From NCBI GenBank assembly GCA_003241055.1, contig QFOD01000002.1, positions 186,001-250,000 on the forward strand: a stretch of 64,000 nucleotides of DNA. The letters run 5' to 3'. Positions 1-8,399 of this stretch are shown piece by piece; the stretch's first letter is position 1, and each line of letters begins with the position of its first letter. Position numbers and translations under genes: made by a program. This DNA is from Roseateles depolymerans (lineage in GTDB: Bacteria > Pseudomonadota > Gammaproteobacteria > Burkholderiales > Burkholderiaceae_C). Under the pieces are notes generated by a model. That model was given only the letters and a program-made list of their open reading frames with translations. It ran no database searches and was not told the DNA's origin.

Positions 1-873
1 AAGGCCGCCCACGAGATCAACAAGCTCTCCAAGCGCCTGCACCGCCAGGTGGGCCAGGCCATCACCGACTTCAACATGATCGAAGAAGGCGACAAGGTCA
101 TGGTCTGCCTGTCGGGCGGCAAGGACAGCTACTCGATGCTGGACATCCTGCTGAACCTGCAGCAACGCGCGCCCATCAGGTTCGAGCTGATCGCCGTCAA
201 CCTCGACCAGAAGCAGCCCGGCTTCCCGGAAGACATCCTGCCCGCCTACCTGAAGAGCCGCGGCGTGTCCTTCCACATCGAGGAGCAGGACACCTACTCG
301 GTCGTCAAGCGCGTGGTGCCCGAGGGCAAGACCACCTGCGGCCTGTGCTCGCGCCTGCGCCGCGGCATCCTGTACCGCGTGGCGGGCGAACTGGGCGCCA
401 CCAAGATCGCACTGGGCCACCACCGCGACGACATCGTGACCACGATGTTCCTGAACATGTTCTTCGGCAGCCGCATGAAGGGCATGCCGCCCAAGCTGGT
501 CAGCGACGACGGCAAGAACGTGGTCATCCGACCGCTGGCCTATGTGAAGGAGCCCGACCTGGTGCGCTGGGCCGAGCACCGCGAATTCCCCATCATTCCG
601 TGCAACCTGTGCGGCAGCCAGGAGAACCTGCAGCGCGTGCAGGTGAAGGCGATGATCAACGAGTGGGAGAAGCGCTACCCCGGCCGCATCGACAACATCT
701 TCACGGCCATGGGCAACATCGTGACCTCGCACATGATGGACAAGGCGCTGTTCCCGTTCGAAACCATCAAGGCCACCGGCCAGGCAACACCTGACGGCGA
801 CATCGCGTTCGACGACGACGAATCTTGCGCGACGCCGTCGCCCGCGGCCCAGGTGATCACGCTGCAACGCTGA
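1..873 (+). CDS. ttcA: tRNA 2-thiocytidine synthetase TtcA (5' end cut)
   Basis: The reading frame is open from the first base of the window, so the start codon lies upstream; about 290 codons are visible and E. coli TtcA has about 311. TtcA thiolates cytidine 32 of several tRNAs, using ATP activation and a [4Fe-4S] cluster. Visible marks are the PP-loop SGGKDS (about codons 36-41), a CGLC pair followed by SRLRRG, and a later CNLCG motif, which together supply the cluster cysteines of the family. The Asp-rich C-terminal tail (DDDES) is poorly conserved in the family. The next gene starts 62 bases downstream on the same strand. Identification is secure. Confidence 0.95.
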   Translation, partial: KAAHEINKLSKRLHRQVGQAITDFNMIEEGDKVMVCLSGGKDSYSMLDILLNLQQRAPIRFELIAVNLDQKQPGFPEDILPAYLKSRGVSFHIEEQDTYSVVKRVVPEGKTTCGLCSRLRRGILYRVAGELGATKIALGHHRDDIVTTMFLNMFFGSRMKGMPPKLVSDDGKNVVIRPLAYVKEPDLVRWAEHREFPIIPCNLCGSQENLQRVQVKAMINEWEKRYPGRIDNIFTAMGNIVTSHMMDKALFPFETIKATGQATPDGDIAFDDDESCATPSPAAQVITLQR

Positions 874-935
874 TTTACATGAGGGCAAAGCGGACGGGCC
901 AGAATCGCCTCATCACCACTCACCGAGGTGCAACC

Positions 936-1562
936 ATGAACCGCCGACTTGCCCTGAGCAGCCTGTCCGCCATCGCGCTGGTCACCACGCTCGCCGCGTG
1001 CTCCGGCCCCTACACCGTGTCCGCCGACGTCTCCAGCTTCGGCGCCTGGCCGGCCGACCGCAAGGCCGGCACCTACGCCTTCGACCGCCTGCCCTCGCAG
1101 CAGCAGAACGAGGAAGCCGCCAAGCGCCAGGCCACGCTGGAAGACGCCGCCAAGGCCGCACTCGAGAAGGCCGGCTTCAAGCCCGCCGCCGACCCCAAGG
1201 CCGCCGACGTGCTGGTGACGCTGGGCGCCCGAGTGACCGCCTACGACCCCGTGCCCTGGGACGACCCGCTGTGGTCGCGCTGGCGCGGCCGCCTGTTCTC
1301 GCCGCGCTACGGCTACGCCTACGGCGGCTGGGGCTGGGGCTGGCGCCAGGACCCCTTCTTCGATCGCCGCTACGACCGTGCCGTCGCGGTGCTGCTTCGT
1401 GATCGCGCCAGCGGCGAGGCGCTGTTCGAGACCCATGCCAGCAACGAGGGCCTGACCGCCGGCGGCGACCCCATGCTGGGCGTGCTGTTCGAGGCCGCGA
1501 TGACCGACTTCCCCACGCCCAACCCGAAGTCGCACCGCGTCAGCGTGATGGCAACGCGCTGA
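936..1562 (+). CDS. DUF4136-type outer-envelope lipoprotein
   Basis: A 208-residue secreted protein of unknown function. It begins with a lipoprotein signal peptide whose lipobox is LAAC (Cys at about residue 23). The rest has the layout of the DUF4136 family: a YAF/DRLP strand near the start, helices rich in Ala, Glu and Lys, then a Gly/Trp/Tyr-rich loop (residues about 125-150, GGWGWGW) and a final strand pattern. The ATG at 936 is chosen because it starts the signal peptide and follows GAGG at 925-928; in-frame starts upstream would bury the signal peptide. It lies between ttcA and glmU on the same strand. Confidence 0.8.
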   Translation: MNRRLALSSLSAIALVTTLAACSGPYTVSADVSSFGAWPADRKAGTYAFDRLPSQQQNEEAAKRQATLEDAAKAALEKAGFKPAADPKAADVLVTLGARVTAYDPVPWDDPLWSRWRGRLFSPRYGYAYGGWGWGWRQDPFFDRRYDRAVAVLLRDRASGEALFETHASNEGLTAGGDPMLGVLFEAAMTDFPTPNPKSHRVSVMATR

Positions 1563-1635
1563 GGCGCAGATGTCAGGCCGGCACCGCCGCCGGCCTGCCG
1601 ATAATCGCGCCTTTGCTGAATCAACCAGGCAGGCA

Positions 1636-3024
1636 ATGGCGCTCAACATCGTGATCATGGCGGCGGGCAAGGGCACCCGCATGAAGTCCGCAACGCCCAA
1701 GGTACTGCACAAGCTGGGCGGCCGCGCGCTGCTGTCCCATGTGCTGGGCGCCTGCGAACCGCTGGCCGCCGCGGCCCGCATCGTGATCACCGGCCATGGT
1801 GCCGAGCAGGTGGAGGCCGCGGTCGCGTCGCCCGCACTGAGCTTTGTGCGCCAGATGCCGCAGCTGGGCACCGGCCACGCGATACAGCAGGCCGTGCCGG
1901 CGCTTCAGGAAGGTGAGGGTCAGGGCACGACGCTGATCCTCAATGGCGACGTGCCGCTGATCCAGACCGGCACCGCCAAGGCCTTGATTGACGCCTGTGC
2001 CGGCGGCGCGCTGGTGCTGCTGACCGTGGACCTGGCCGACCCCACCGGCTACGGTCGCATCATCCGCAACGCCGACGACGGCGGCGTGCTGGCCATCGTG
2101 GAGCACAAGGACGCGACGCCTGAGCAGCGCCTGATCCGCGAGGGCTACAGCGGCATGATGGCCGCGCCCACCGGCGCGTTGAAGCGCTGGGTGGCGCAGC
2201 TGCGCAACGACAACGCCCAGGGCGAGTACTACCTGACCGACATCGTCGCGATGGCCGTGGCCGAGGGCCTGCCGGTGCTGGGCATCAAGGCCCACAACGA
2301 GACCGAGGTGCTGGGCGTCAACGACCCGCTGCAGCTCGCCCAGCTGGAGCGCGCCTTCCAGCGCCAGCAGGCCGACGGGCTGATGCGCGCCGGCCTGCGC
2401 CTGGCCGACCCGGCCCGCTTCGACCTGCGCGGCACGCTGAGCCACGGCCAGGACTGCGAGATCGACGTGAACTGCGTGTTCGAGGGTCAGGTCTCGCTGG
2501 GCGACGACGTGCGCATCGGCGCCAACTGCGTGATCCGCAACGTCAAGATCGCCAGCGGCGCGCGCATCCACGAGTTCACACACATCGACGGCGAGGCGCT
2601 GGGCGCCAGCGTCGGCGCGGGCGCGCTGATCGGCCCCTTCGCCCGCCTGCGCCCCGGCGCACAGCTGGGGGACGAGGTGCACATCGGCAACTTCGTGGAG
2701 GTCAAGAACTCCACGCTGGCCAGGGGCGCCAAGGCCAACCACCTGGCCTACCTGGGCGACGCGACGGTGGGCGAGCGCGTGAACTACGGCGCCGGCTCCA
2801 TCACCGCCAACTACGACGGCGCCAACAAGCACCGCACCACCATAGGCAACGACGTGCACGTGGGCTCCAACTGCGTGCTGGTGGCCCCGGTGACGCTGGG
2901 CGATGGCGCGACCATTGGCGGCGGGTCCACGATCACCAAGGACGTCAAGCCCGGCGAGCTGGCTGTGGCGCGCGGCAAACAGGTCGCCATCGCCGGCTGG
3001 GCCCGCCCCGCCAAGAAGCGCTGA
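1636..3024 (+). CDS. glmU: bifunctional UDP-GlcNAc pyrophosphorylase / GlcN-1-P acetyltransferase
   Basis: 462 residues, close to the 456 of E. coli GlmU. The enzyme acetylates glucosamine-1-phosphate and then transfers UMP to make UDP-GlcNAc, the precursor of peptidoglycan and LPS. The N-terminal nucleotidyltransferase begins with the loop AAGKGTRMKS (residues about 9-18). The C-terminal half is a left-handed beta helix of hexapeptide repeats, with the expected RPGA, KNS and NYDG stretches around residues 340-400. The ATG at 1636 is preferred over an in-frame ATG at 1570 because family members start directly with the beta strand before the loop. The lysine-rich end (PAKKR) is usual. Confidence 0.96.
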   Translation: MALNIVIMAAGKGTRMKSATPKVLHKLGGRALLSHVLGACEPLAAAARIVITGHGAEQVEAAVASPALSFVRQMPQLGTGHAIQQAVPALQEGEGQGTTLILNGDVPLIQTGTAKALIDACAGGALVLLTVDLADPTGYGRIIRNADDGGVLAIVEHKDATPEQRLIREGYSGMMAAPTGALKRWVAQLRNDNAQGEYYLTDIVAMAVAEGLPVLGIKAHNETEVLGVNDPLQLAQLERAFQRQQADGLMRAGLRLADPARFDLRGTLSHGQDCEIDVNCVFEGQVSLGDDVRIGANCVIRNVKIASGARIHEFTHIDGEALGASVGAGALIGPFARLRPGAQLGDEVHIGNFVEVKNSTLARGAKANHLAYLGDATVGERVNYGAGSITANYDGANKHRTTIGNDVHVGSNCVLVAPVTLGDGATIGGGSTITKDVKPGELAVARGKQVAIAGWARPAKKR

Positions 3025-3139
3025 CACGCCGCCAGAGCGTGATATTTTCCCGCTCAACACGCCTCCACGCCCTGGTCGCGGGGGGGCAGGCCTCCCCACC
3101 CAGCGCTTAGGATGGCACCGCAATCCGACGCAGACCTCC

Positions 3140-3574
3140 ATGGCCCACGATCTCGACTTCGCCGCCCTGTTCGATGACGCCGTCCCGGCAGACCTGGGCG
3201 CGTTCGAAGCTGCGCAGTCGCACGACGCCCGGGAGGCCCAGCAGCAGGCCGAGGCCCGCAGCCGCGCCCTGGAGCTGAAGGCCCAGGCCTGCGACAACGC
3301 CGCGGACGCCTGCTACTATCTGGCCCGCAGCCTGGGCGCGGCACGCGACCTGCCGCAGGACGGTGAAGCCAGCCTGGAACTGCTGTTCCAGCTGATCGGC
3401 GCCCTGGCCGATCTGCCGACCGACATCGCGGCGGCCCCGCTGCCCGAGGTGGTGGGCGGCCGCGAGGACGGCATCACCGAGCTGTGCCTGCAGCTCGAAG
3501 CCGCCCGCGAGGCCACCGAGGAGGCGATGATCGACGCCGAGCTCGCAGCGCCTCGCCACCGCGCGGTTCACTGA
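3140..3574 (+). CDS. small acidic protein of unknown function
   Basis: 144 residues, not assigned to a family. No signal peptide or membrane segment is visible. The sequence is Ala/Glu/Asp-rich and looks mostly helical: a long stretch rich in Gln, Glu and Ala (residues 20-60) could form a coiled coil. Two cysteines lie in NAADACYYL and TELCLQLE. The ATG at 3140 follows a purine-poor leader with no clear Shine-Dalgarno. It is convergent with the BON-domain gene, with 10 bases between the stop codons. Strand choice rests on codon bias; the opposite strand is also open but less protein-like. Confidence 0.55.
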   Translation: MAHDLDFAALFDDAVPADLGAFEAAQSHDAREAQQQAEARSRALELKAQACDNAADACYYLARSLGAARDLPQDGEASLELLFQLIGALADLPTDIAAAPLPEVVGGREDGITELCLQLEAAREATEEAMIDAELAAPRHRAVH

Positions 3575-3576
3575 GC

Positions 3577-3595
3577 CGCTGCGCTCAGCGCAGCG
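3577..3595. terminator. short hairpin between convergent genes
   Basis: CGCTGCGC-TCA-GCGCAGCG is a perfect 8-bp stem with a 3-base loop. The loop is the stop codon of the BON-domain gene. There is no U-run on either side, so a role in ending both convergent transcripts is only a suggestion. Confidence 0.3.
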
Positions 3596-4487
3596 ACTCC
3601 AGCGGCATCGCCGCAGACATCGACACCACGGCGCCCGGCACCACCAGTCGGTTGTCCACCGCGCGCACGCCCACCGGGCCCGAGGCCAGCCAGGTCGCGC
3701 GGCTCTTGGATGCTGCATCAGGCACCTCGCCCTCCAGCCTGACCTGACCCTGCTGGGTCGACACCTGGATGCTGGCCTGGCCCAGCACCGGATCCGCGGC
3801 CAGCGCCTGCCGCACCTGGAGCGAGATACCCGGGTCGTCCACCTCCGGCGCCGAGGCCTCGGGCGCGGCCTGCGCCGGGGTCAGCTGCGCCGCCTGCAGC
3901 GGCGGGGGCGGCGGCACCTCGGGCTCGGCCAGCCGAGCGAGCACCGGCTCAGGCCTCGGCTCGGCGCGTGTCGCCCCGGGCTTATCAGGCAGCGGCCGGT
4001 CGGCCGCAGGCTTCTGCGCCTGAACCTTCTCGGGCGCTGGCGCCTCGGCGCGGGCGGCAATCACCGGAGGGGCGGAGGGCGAGCTCACGCCGGCCGCGGT
4101 GGCCGGCAGGCTGTCCGGCTCCAGCGGCGCCTCGGGTGCCGGCGTCGCGGCGTCGTTCTGCGCCACCACGGTTTCCGGCACGTGCTCGGGCTGCACGACA
4201 CCCTGCGAGGCCAGCGCTGCCTCCTCGGGGGCGGCCTGATGGTTGAAGGTGCTGATCGCGAAAGCCGCCATCGCAGCCGTCGCTCCCAGACCAATCACCC
4301 AGGAGGCCGCCCGCGCCTGAGGCACCCGGCGAGATGCCAGCGGCACCTCATCCGCGGCGCCCGGACCGGCCATGTGCAGGGCATCGTCCGGATGCACGTA
4401 ACGCGATGGCTTGGCCGCCCCCGGCTGGGCGTTGTCCGGGAAATGCCGGTCCCAGCCTTCGGCGTGCAGTGACTTGGGGAACTTCAT
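3585..4487 (-). CDS. membrane-anchored BON-domain protein with Pro/Ala-rich linker
   Basis: 300 residues. A short cytoplasmic N-terminus (about 60 residues) leads to one membrane segment (about 62-82, WVIGLGATAAMAAFAIS). A long Pro/Ala/Glu-rich linker (about 85-220) follows, then a C-terminal BON-like domain (about 225-290) with the pattern ISLQVRQALAAD and VRLEGEVPD. BON domains are usually found on periplasmic proteins that bind phospholipid or stabilise the envelope under stress. The linker would let the domain reach across the periplasm. The start has a strong AAAGGAG. A GTCCTACAGG element lies 86 bases upstream and recurs before other stress genes here. Function is inferred from layout. 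Confidence 0.7.
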   Translation of the reverse strand: MKFPKSLHAEGWDRHFPDNAQPGAAKPSRYVHPDDALHMAGPGAADEVPLASRRVPQARAASWVIGLGATAAMAAFAISTFNHQAAPEEAALASQGVVQPEHVPETVVAQNDAATPAPEAPLEPDSLPATAAGVSSPSAPPVIAARAEAPAPEKVQAQKPAADRPLPDKPGATRAEPRPEPVLARLAEPEVPPPPPLQAAQLTPAQAAPEASAPEVDDPGISLQVRQALAADPVLGQASIQVSTQQGQVRLEGEVPDAASKSRATWLASGPVGVRAVDNRLVVPGAVVSMSAAMPLESLR

Positions 4488-4572
4488 GGTGGGCTCCTTT
4501 CATCGAATGCCACAAGGTGCATTCATGGTGAAGAAGCCCACGCGACCGGCGGGTCAGCCTGCGGTGCAAGCC

Positions 4573-4582
4573 CCTGTAGGAC
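4573..4582 (-). promoter_or_regulatory. GTCCTACAGG element upstream of the BON-domain gene
   Basis: Reads GTCCTACAGG on the minus strand, 86 bases before the BON-domain gene start. The same 10-mer precedes csbD (21597-21606) and a one-base variant precedes the DUF1328 gene (21696-21705). A regulatory role is inferred from recurrence and position only. Confidence 0.4.
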
Positions 4583-4669
4583 AACGGGCCGCGGCCGTAA
4601 GCCTGGGCGACAGGCGTGAGCAGATGTGAGCCCGCCGGTCGACGCGCCGCGAGTTGGCAGGGGCAGCTC

Positions 4670-5167
4670 TCAGAGCTCGCCGGCGTGCGCCCACACGAAC
4701 TCGGCGACCCGCCCCGCATCGCCCAACGGCAGCACCGGCAACGGGCACTGCGCCGGCTGCGTATCGCTGGCCACGGCCACGATGCCCGGCCACTGCGCCC
4801 ACAGCGGCGCCGCCCCATGCACCTCGCGCCACACCTCGATCTTCGGGAAGTCGCCGCTCTTGAAGCCCTCCACCAGCACCAGATCGCAGGCCTGGATGCG
4901 GCTGAGCAGATAGGGCAGATCGGGCTCGGGGTCACCGCGCAGTTCGTGCATCAGCGCCCAGCGCGTGCTGCCCAGCAGCAGCACCTCCTGGCAGCCGGCC
5001 TCGCGCAGCCGGAAGCTGTCCTTGCCGGGACGGTCGACCTCGATGTCCTTGTGGCTGTGCTTGATCAACGACACGCGCCGGCCGGCGCGCGTGAACTCCG
5101 GCACCAGCCGCTCCAGCAGCGTCGTCTTGCCCATGCCGGAACGCCCGGCGATACCCATCACTTTCAT
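4670..5167 (-). CDS. mobB: molybdopterin-guanine dinucleotide biosynthesis protein MobB
   Basis: 165 residues, the usual size for stand-alone MobB. MobB is a GTP-binding adaptor that works with MobA when GMP is attached to molybdopterin for oxidoreductases of the DMSO-reductase type. It begins with the Walker A loop GRSGMGKTTL (residues about 7-16), followed by the family marks KHSHKD and VEGFK. The ATG at 5167 puts the P-loop strand at the N-terminus; in-frame starts further upstream add an Arg-rich, non-conserved leader. No mobA or moeA lies beside it. Confidence 0.92.
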   Translation of the reverse strand: MKVMGIAGRSGMGKTTLLERLVPEFTRAGRRVSLIKHSHKDIEVDRPGKDSFRLREAGCQEVLLLGSTRWALMHELRGDPEPDLPYLLSRIQACDLVLVEGFKSGDFPKIEVWREVHGAAPLWAQWPGIVAVASDTQPAQCPLPVLPLGDAGRVAEFVWAHAGEL

Positions 5168-5254
5168 GACGCCATCTTCACCTGCGATCCCGGCTCGACG
5201 CCCGCGCCGGCCGCTAGACCGGGCACGGCGTGGGCCCATAGGCGGAGCCGAGGC

Positions 5255-6100
5255 TCAGAACCCCTGAACCGGCAATGCCGTGCCGCGCTGCAGCCAGTTG
5301 CGCGGCGAGTAGCGGGCGGACGCGTCGGTCACGTGCAGCGTGTAGGCGTGGCGCGACTTCTCGGAGCGGTTGGCCGCCGAGTAGTGCGGCAGCAGGCCGT
5401 GGAACACGACCAGCGAGCCCGCCTCCACCTCCAGCGGCACGGCCTCGCGGGAGTCGGCCGCAGGCCAGGGCGTGGGGTCGACCTGCTCCATCCAGGCCTT
5501 GCGGCCCTCGCGCACGAAACGCTCGCGCAGCACGCCACGCGCACCGCGGTGGCCACCCGGCTCGGCCCACAGGCAGCCGTTCTGCAGCGTGGCGTCCTCC
5601 AGCGCGAACCAGAAGGTGGTGACCGTGATGGGATCGGTCTCGAAGAAGCTCGCATCCTGGTGCCAGCGCACCTCGCCGCCTATGCCGGGCTGCTTGAAGA
5701 TGAACATCGACTGCCAGACCTGCGGAGTGTTCAGGCCCAAAGCAGCGGCCACCTCGCGCAAGGCCTGGCCCTTGGAGAAGGCGCTGAACACGGGGTCCAG
5801 GTCGTGCATCGCGTGGCCGATCTTGTTGATCGCCAGCGACTTGTCCACCTGCAGACGCCCCTGCGCGTCGAAGGCTTCCTCCTCGAAGAAGCAGCGCACC
5901 TGGTCGCCGCTGTCGAGGAAGTAGTCGTCCACATGACGCTGCTGCTCCTCGGTGGTGAACACCGGGCGCTGCTCGCCCGGGTCGAAGGCGTCGACGATCT
6001 CCAGTGCGCGCTGGCGCAGCGCGGCGATCTCGGCGGCCGGCTTGAAGCCGGGGATGATGAGGAAGCCTTGGTCGGCGTAGCGCTGGGTGTCGATGCTCAT
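5255..6100 (-). CDS. phytanoyl-CoA dioxygenase family protein (PhyH-like)
   Basis: 281 residues. A 2-oxoglutarate/Fe(II) dioxygenase of the PhyH family and close in style to the PHYHD1 branch. Iron ligands are visible: HQD (His147, Asp149) and a distal His239 in the LLPHYS segment. The following NRSEKSRHAY stretch holds the Arg (about 250) that normally binds 2-oxoglutarate. The protein is complete and soluble, with no signal peptide. The substrate cannot be told from sequence; family members hydroxylate branched acyl-CoAs or other small molecules. It is followed by 75 bases before the 3' end of the next gene, so it probably has its own promoter. Confidence 0.85.
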   Translation of the reverse strand: MSIDTQRYADQGFLIIPGFKPAAEIAALRQRALEIVDAFDPGEQRPVFTTEEQQRHVDDYFLDSGDQVRCFFEEEAFDAQGRLQVDKSLAINKIGHAMHDLDPVFSAFSKGQALREVAAALGLNTPQVWQSMFIFKQPGIGGEVRWHQDASFFETDPITVTTFWFALEDATLQNGCLWAEPGGHRGARGVLRERFVREGRKAWMEQVDPTPWPAADSREAVPLEVEAGSLVVFHGLLPHYSAANRSEKSRHAYTLHVTDASARYSPRNWLQRGTALPVQGF

Positions 6101-6175
6101 GGTCGGTCTCGGGCGATGCGCCTATTGTGTCGCCCCGTGGCGCAGCCAGCCGCCTTGCCCGACCATCAGGCGCCG

Positions 6176-7537
6176 CTAGTGCAGCGACTCCCGCAGGAAG
6201 GCGAGCAACCGGGGCCAGGCATCGGCCTGGGCCCGCGCATCGACGTCGGGGCGGCCACCCAGGCTGAAGAAGCTGTCTTTGTAGGTGGTGGTGGGATTCC
6301 AGCCATGGTCCGCCAGGCCGTGGCCGGCCTCCGGGTAGATCAGCGCGGTGGTGGCAAGCCCCGCAGCGGCGCGGCGCGCCGCGATCGCGCGGGCCATGCC
6401 GGCCGAGTCCCACATCTGGTCGTCACCGCCGCCCACCAGCAACACCGGCGCGGCGATCTTCTCGACCTCGATGCGCGCCGCGGCCGCACGCTCCGGATGG
6501 GCAGCCCGCCCCGCCTCCATGGGGCGGCGCAGCACCACGGGCCGGCCATGCGTCGCGTTGGCGAACTCGCGCATGAAGCCCTCGTAGGGCACCCAGGGCA
6601 ACGCCTTGCCCCGCCAGGCAAACGAGGAGCGCTGGTCCGCCCCGGGCGCAGCAGGCCCCCAGCCTTCCCAGACCACGTCGCTGGGCACGATGGCCGCGAC
6701 CGCCTTCACCCAGGGCATGCGGCTGGCGGCGGCCAGCGCGAACTCGGCGCCCTTGGAGACGCCATAGAGACCGATGCGGCTGGCGTCCACATCGGGCTGG
6801 CGGGCCAGCCAGTCGCGGGCCTGCTCCAGGCGGCTGAGCTCGATGTCCACAAAGGATGCCGGCAGCGCCGGCAGCTCGGGTGGCGTCGGCCCCTGCGGCC
6901 CCCAGCCGGCCGGCGAGTAGTACGGCAGGCCCAGCACCGCAAAGCCATGCGACGCCAGCAGCGGCGCGAGCCGGCGCGCCGCTGCGCTGCCGCCCTCCGA
7001 GCCGCCCAGCACGATGAGCGCCGGGTGTCGGGTCTTGCCTCCCGGCAGCGCGAAGCGCGCGCCCGGAAAGGCCGCCGGCTCGCTCACCGTGACGTCGGCC
7101 GCCTTGGGCAGCAGCGTCACCGACTGCCGCGCCAGCCGTCGCTCGCCATCGAGCAGCTCCAGCACCACCTCACCGGAGGCCAGAGCCTGCGGTGCAGCCG
7201 GCGGCACCGGATGCATGGACCAGAACAGCCCACGCGCGTCCACCCCCTGGTAGCTGCCAGACGCCGGCGCCTGCACATCGGGGTCGATGCGCCCCTGGGC
7301 ATCGGCAACGAAGACCGCCTCGGCCTGGAAACGGCCGGGGCCCGACCAGCCGTTCATCACGCGCTCGGCACGCAGCGTCAGCCGCGCCCCCGGCGTGGCG
7401 CCGGCCACTTGCAGATGCACCGGATCACCGGCCAGCACGGTCGCGCCGGGCGTCACCTCCAGTGTCTGGGCATGCGCCCACAGGCTGCTCAGCAGTGCAG
7501 TCCCGGCCAGTAAACGGGCGGCTTGTCGAATGTGCAT
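6176..7537 (-). CDS. secreted acyl-CoA thioesterase / BAAT-type alpha/beta hydrolase
   Basis: 453 residues with a cleavable signal peptide (about 1-23, ending AHA). The N-terminal part is a beta-sandwich (about 25-150) and the C-terminal part an alpha/beta hydrolase, the two-domain layout of the acyl-CoA thioesterase / bile-acid acyltransferase family. The nucleophile elbow is GVSKG (Ser about 260), with likely partners Asp in GGGDDQMWD (about 372) and His in GHGLADHG (about 405). A Ser rather than Cys nucleophile favours hydrolysis over acyl transfer. A periplasmic location is odd for a CoA thioesterase, so the natural ester may be something else. Confidence 0.8.
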   Translation of the reverse strand: MHIRQAARLLAGTALLSSLWAHAQTLEVTPGATVLAGDPVHLQVAGATPGARLTLRAERVMNGWSGPGRFQAEAVFVADAQGRIDPDVQAPASGSYQGVDARGLFWSMHPVPPAAPQALASGEVVLELLDGERRLARQSVTLLPKAADVTVSEPAAFPGARFALPGGKTRHPALIVLGGSEGGSAAARRLAPLLASHGFAVLGLPYYSPAGWGPQGPTPPELPALPASFVDIELSRLEQARDWLARQPDVDASRIGLYGVSKGAEFALAAASRMPWVKAVAAIVPSDVVWEGWGPAAPGADQRSSFAWRGKALPWVPYEGFMREFANATHGRPVVLRRPMEAGRAAHPERAAAARIEVEKIAAPVLLVGGGDDQMWDSAGMARAIAARRAAAGLATTALIYPEAGHGLADHGWNPTTTYKDSFFSLGGRPDVDARAQADAWPRLLAFLRESLH

Positions 7538-7650
7538 GGGAAGGCATCCAGGTGTGTCGATGCCCCATGCTCCCAAGCGCTCACCCTGCGGGCGAGCACA
7601 CGACGACGAATCGACAGCCGACGCGACGAAGCGCCGGCGCCGCGCAACCC

Positions 7651-8331
7651 TCAGGCCGGCTCCCAGACCAACGCCAGCGCCAGGGCCGCCTCCGTCACGG
7701 CCTGACCCAGCGGCGTGCGCGGATCGGGGCGGCGCAACACCGGCACACCACGGCTGAGGTCCACGCTGCCGACGCTGCGTTCGCCCTGCAGCAGTTCGTA
7801 GCCCACCGCCGATGCCAGCGGCAGACGGCTGCCCTCCAGCCGGTGCACCGAGCGCAGCTGCAGCACCTGGCCGTGGCCGCGGTAGCTGCCCTCGCGGGTC
7901 TGCTGCCCCCATTGCACACGCCCCTCACCGATGCGCAGCGTCGCGTCGGACGCGCCGCTCCAGCGGCAGTCCAGCGTCCAGGGCCGCGTGTCCACCGCCA
8001 GCACGCCGGCGCTCACGCTTACCTGGTTCGCCTGGCACTCTGCCTGCACAGCCCCGGCGGCACCCGCCAGCGTGTAGCGCAGGGGCGCGCGCCCCGCACT
8101 CAGGGTGTCGAACAGCGAGAGCCGATCTGCACCACGCTCGTAGCGCACCGATTGCTCGCCCAGCATGAACTCGCCGCGCCGCCCCCAGCCTGGGTGACCG
8201 AAGCGCTCCTCCGGCATGGCAGCCAGTGCCTGCGGCACGGTCATGCGCGCCTCGCGCACCACGCCGCAGGCGGTCAGCAGCAGGCCCGCGAACAACAGGG
8301 CAGCAGGCAATGAGCAGGCAATCGAACGCAT
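7651..8331 (-). CDS. lipoprotein of unknown function
   Basis: 226 residues. The N-terminus is a lipoprotein signal peptide with lipobox LTAC (Cys about 22). The remainder is beta-rich, with pairs of Cys (ECQ and LDC) that could form a disulfide in the periplasm. No family is recognised. The ATG at 8331 starts the signal peptide. It lies between the BAAT-type hydrolase and the AraC gene on the same strand, separated from each by 70-110 bases. Confidence 0.65.
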   Translation of the reverse strand: MRSIACSLPAALLFAGLLLTACGVVREARMTVPQALAAMPEERFGHPGWGRRGEFMLGEQSVRYERGADRLSLFDTLSAGRAPLRYTLAGAAGAVQAECQANQVSVSAGVLAVDTRPWTLDCRWSGASDATLRIGEGRVQWGQQTREGSYRGHGQVLQLRSVHRLEGSRLPLASAVGYELLQGERSVGSVDLSRGVPVLRRPDPRTPLGQAVTEAALALALVWEPA

Positions 8332-8399
8332 GACGGGCGGGCAGGTGAGCCGGTGGGCGACGTGGCAATCTAGCCAGCCGCCGGCCCCGGTGCCGTTTC

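Noticed and set aside
4616..7513. A 965-codon open frame on the plus strand
   Set aside because: It runs opposite mobB, the PhyH-type and the BAAT-type genes, all with clear domains. Long antisense frames are common at this base composition, and its product is Arg/His/Gln-rich with no domain pattern.
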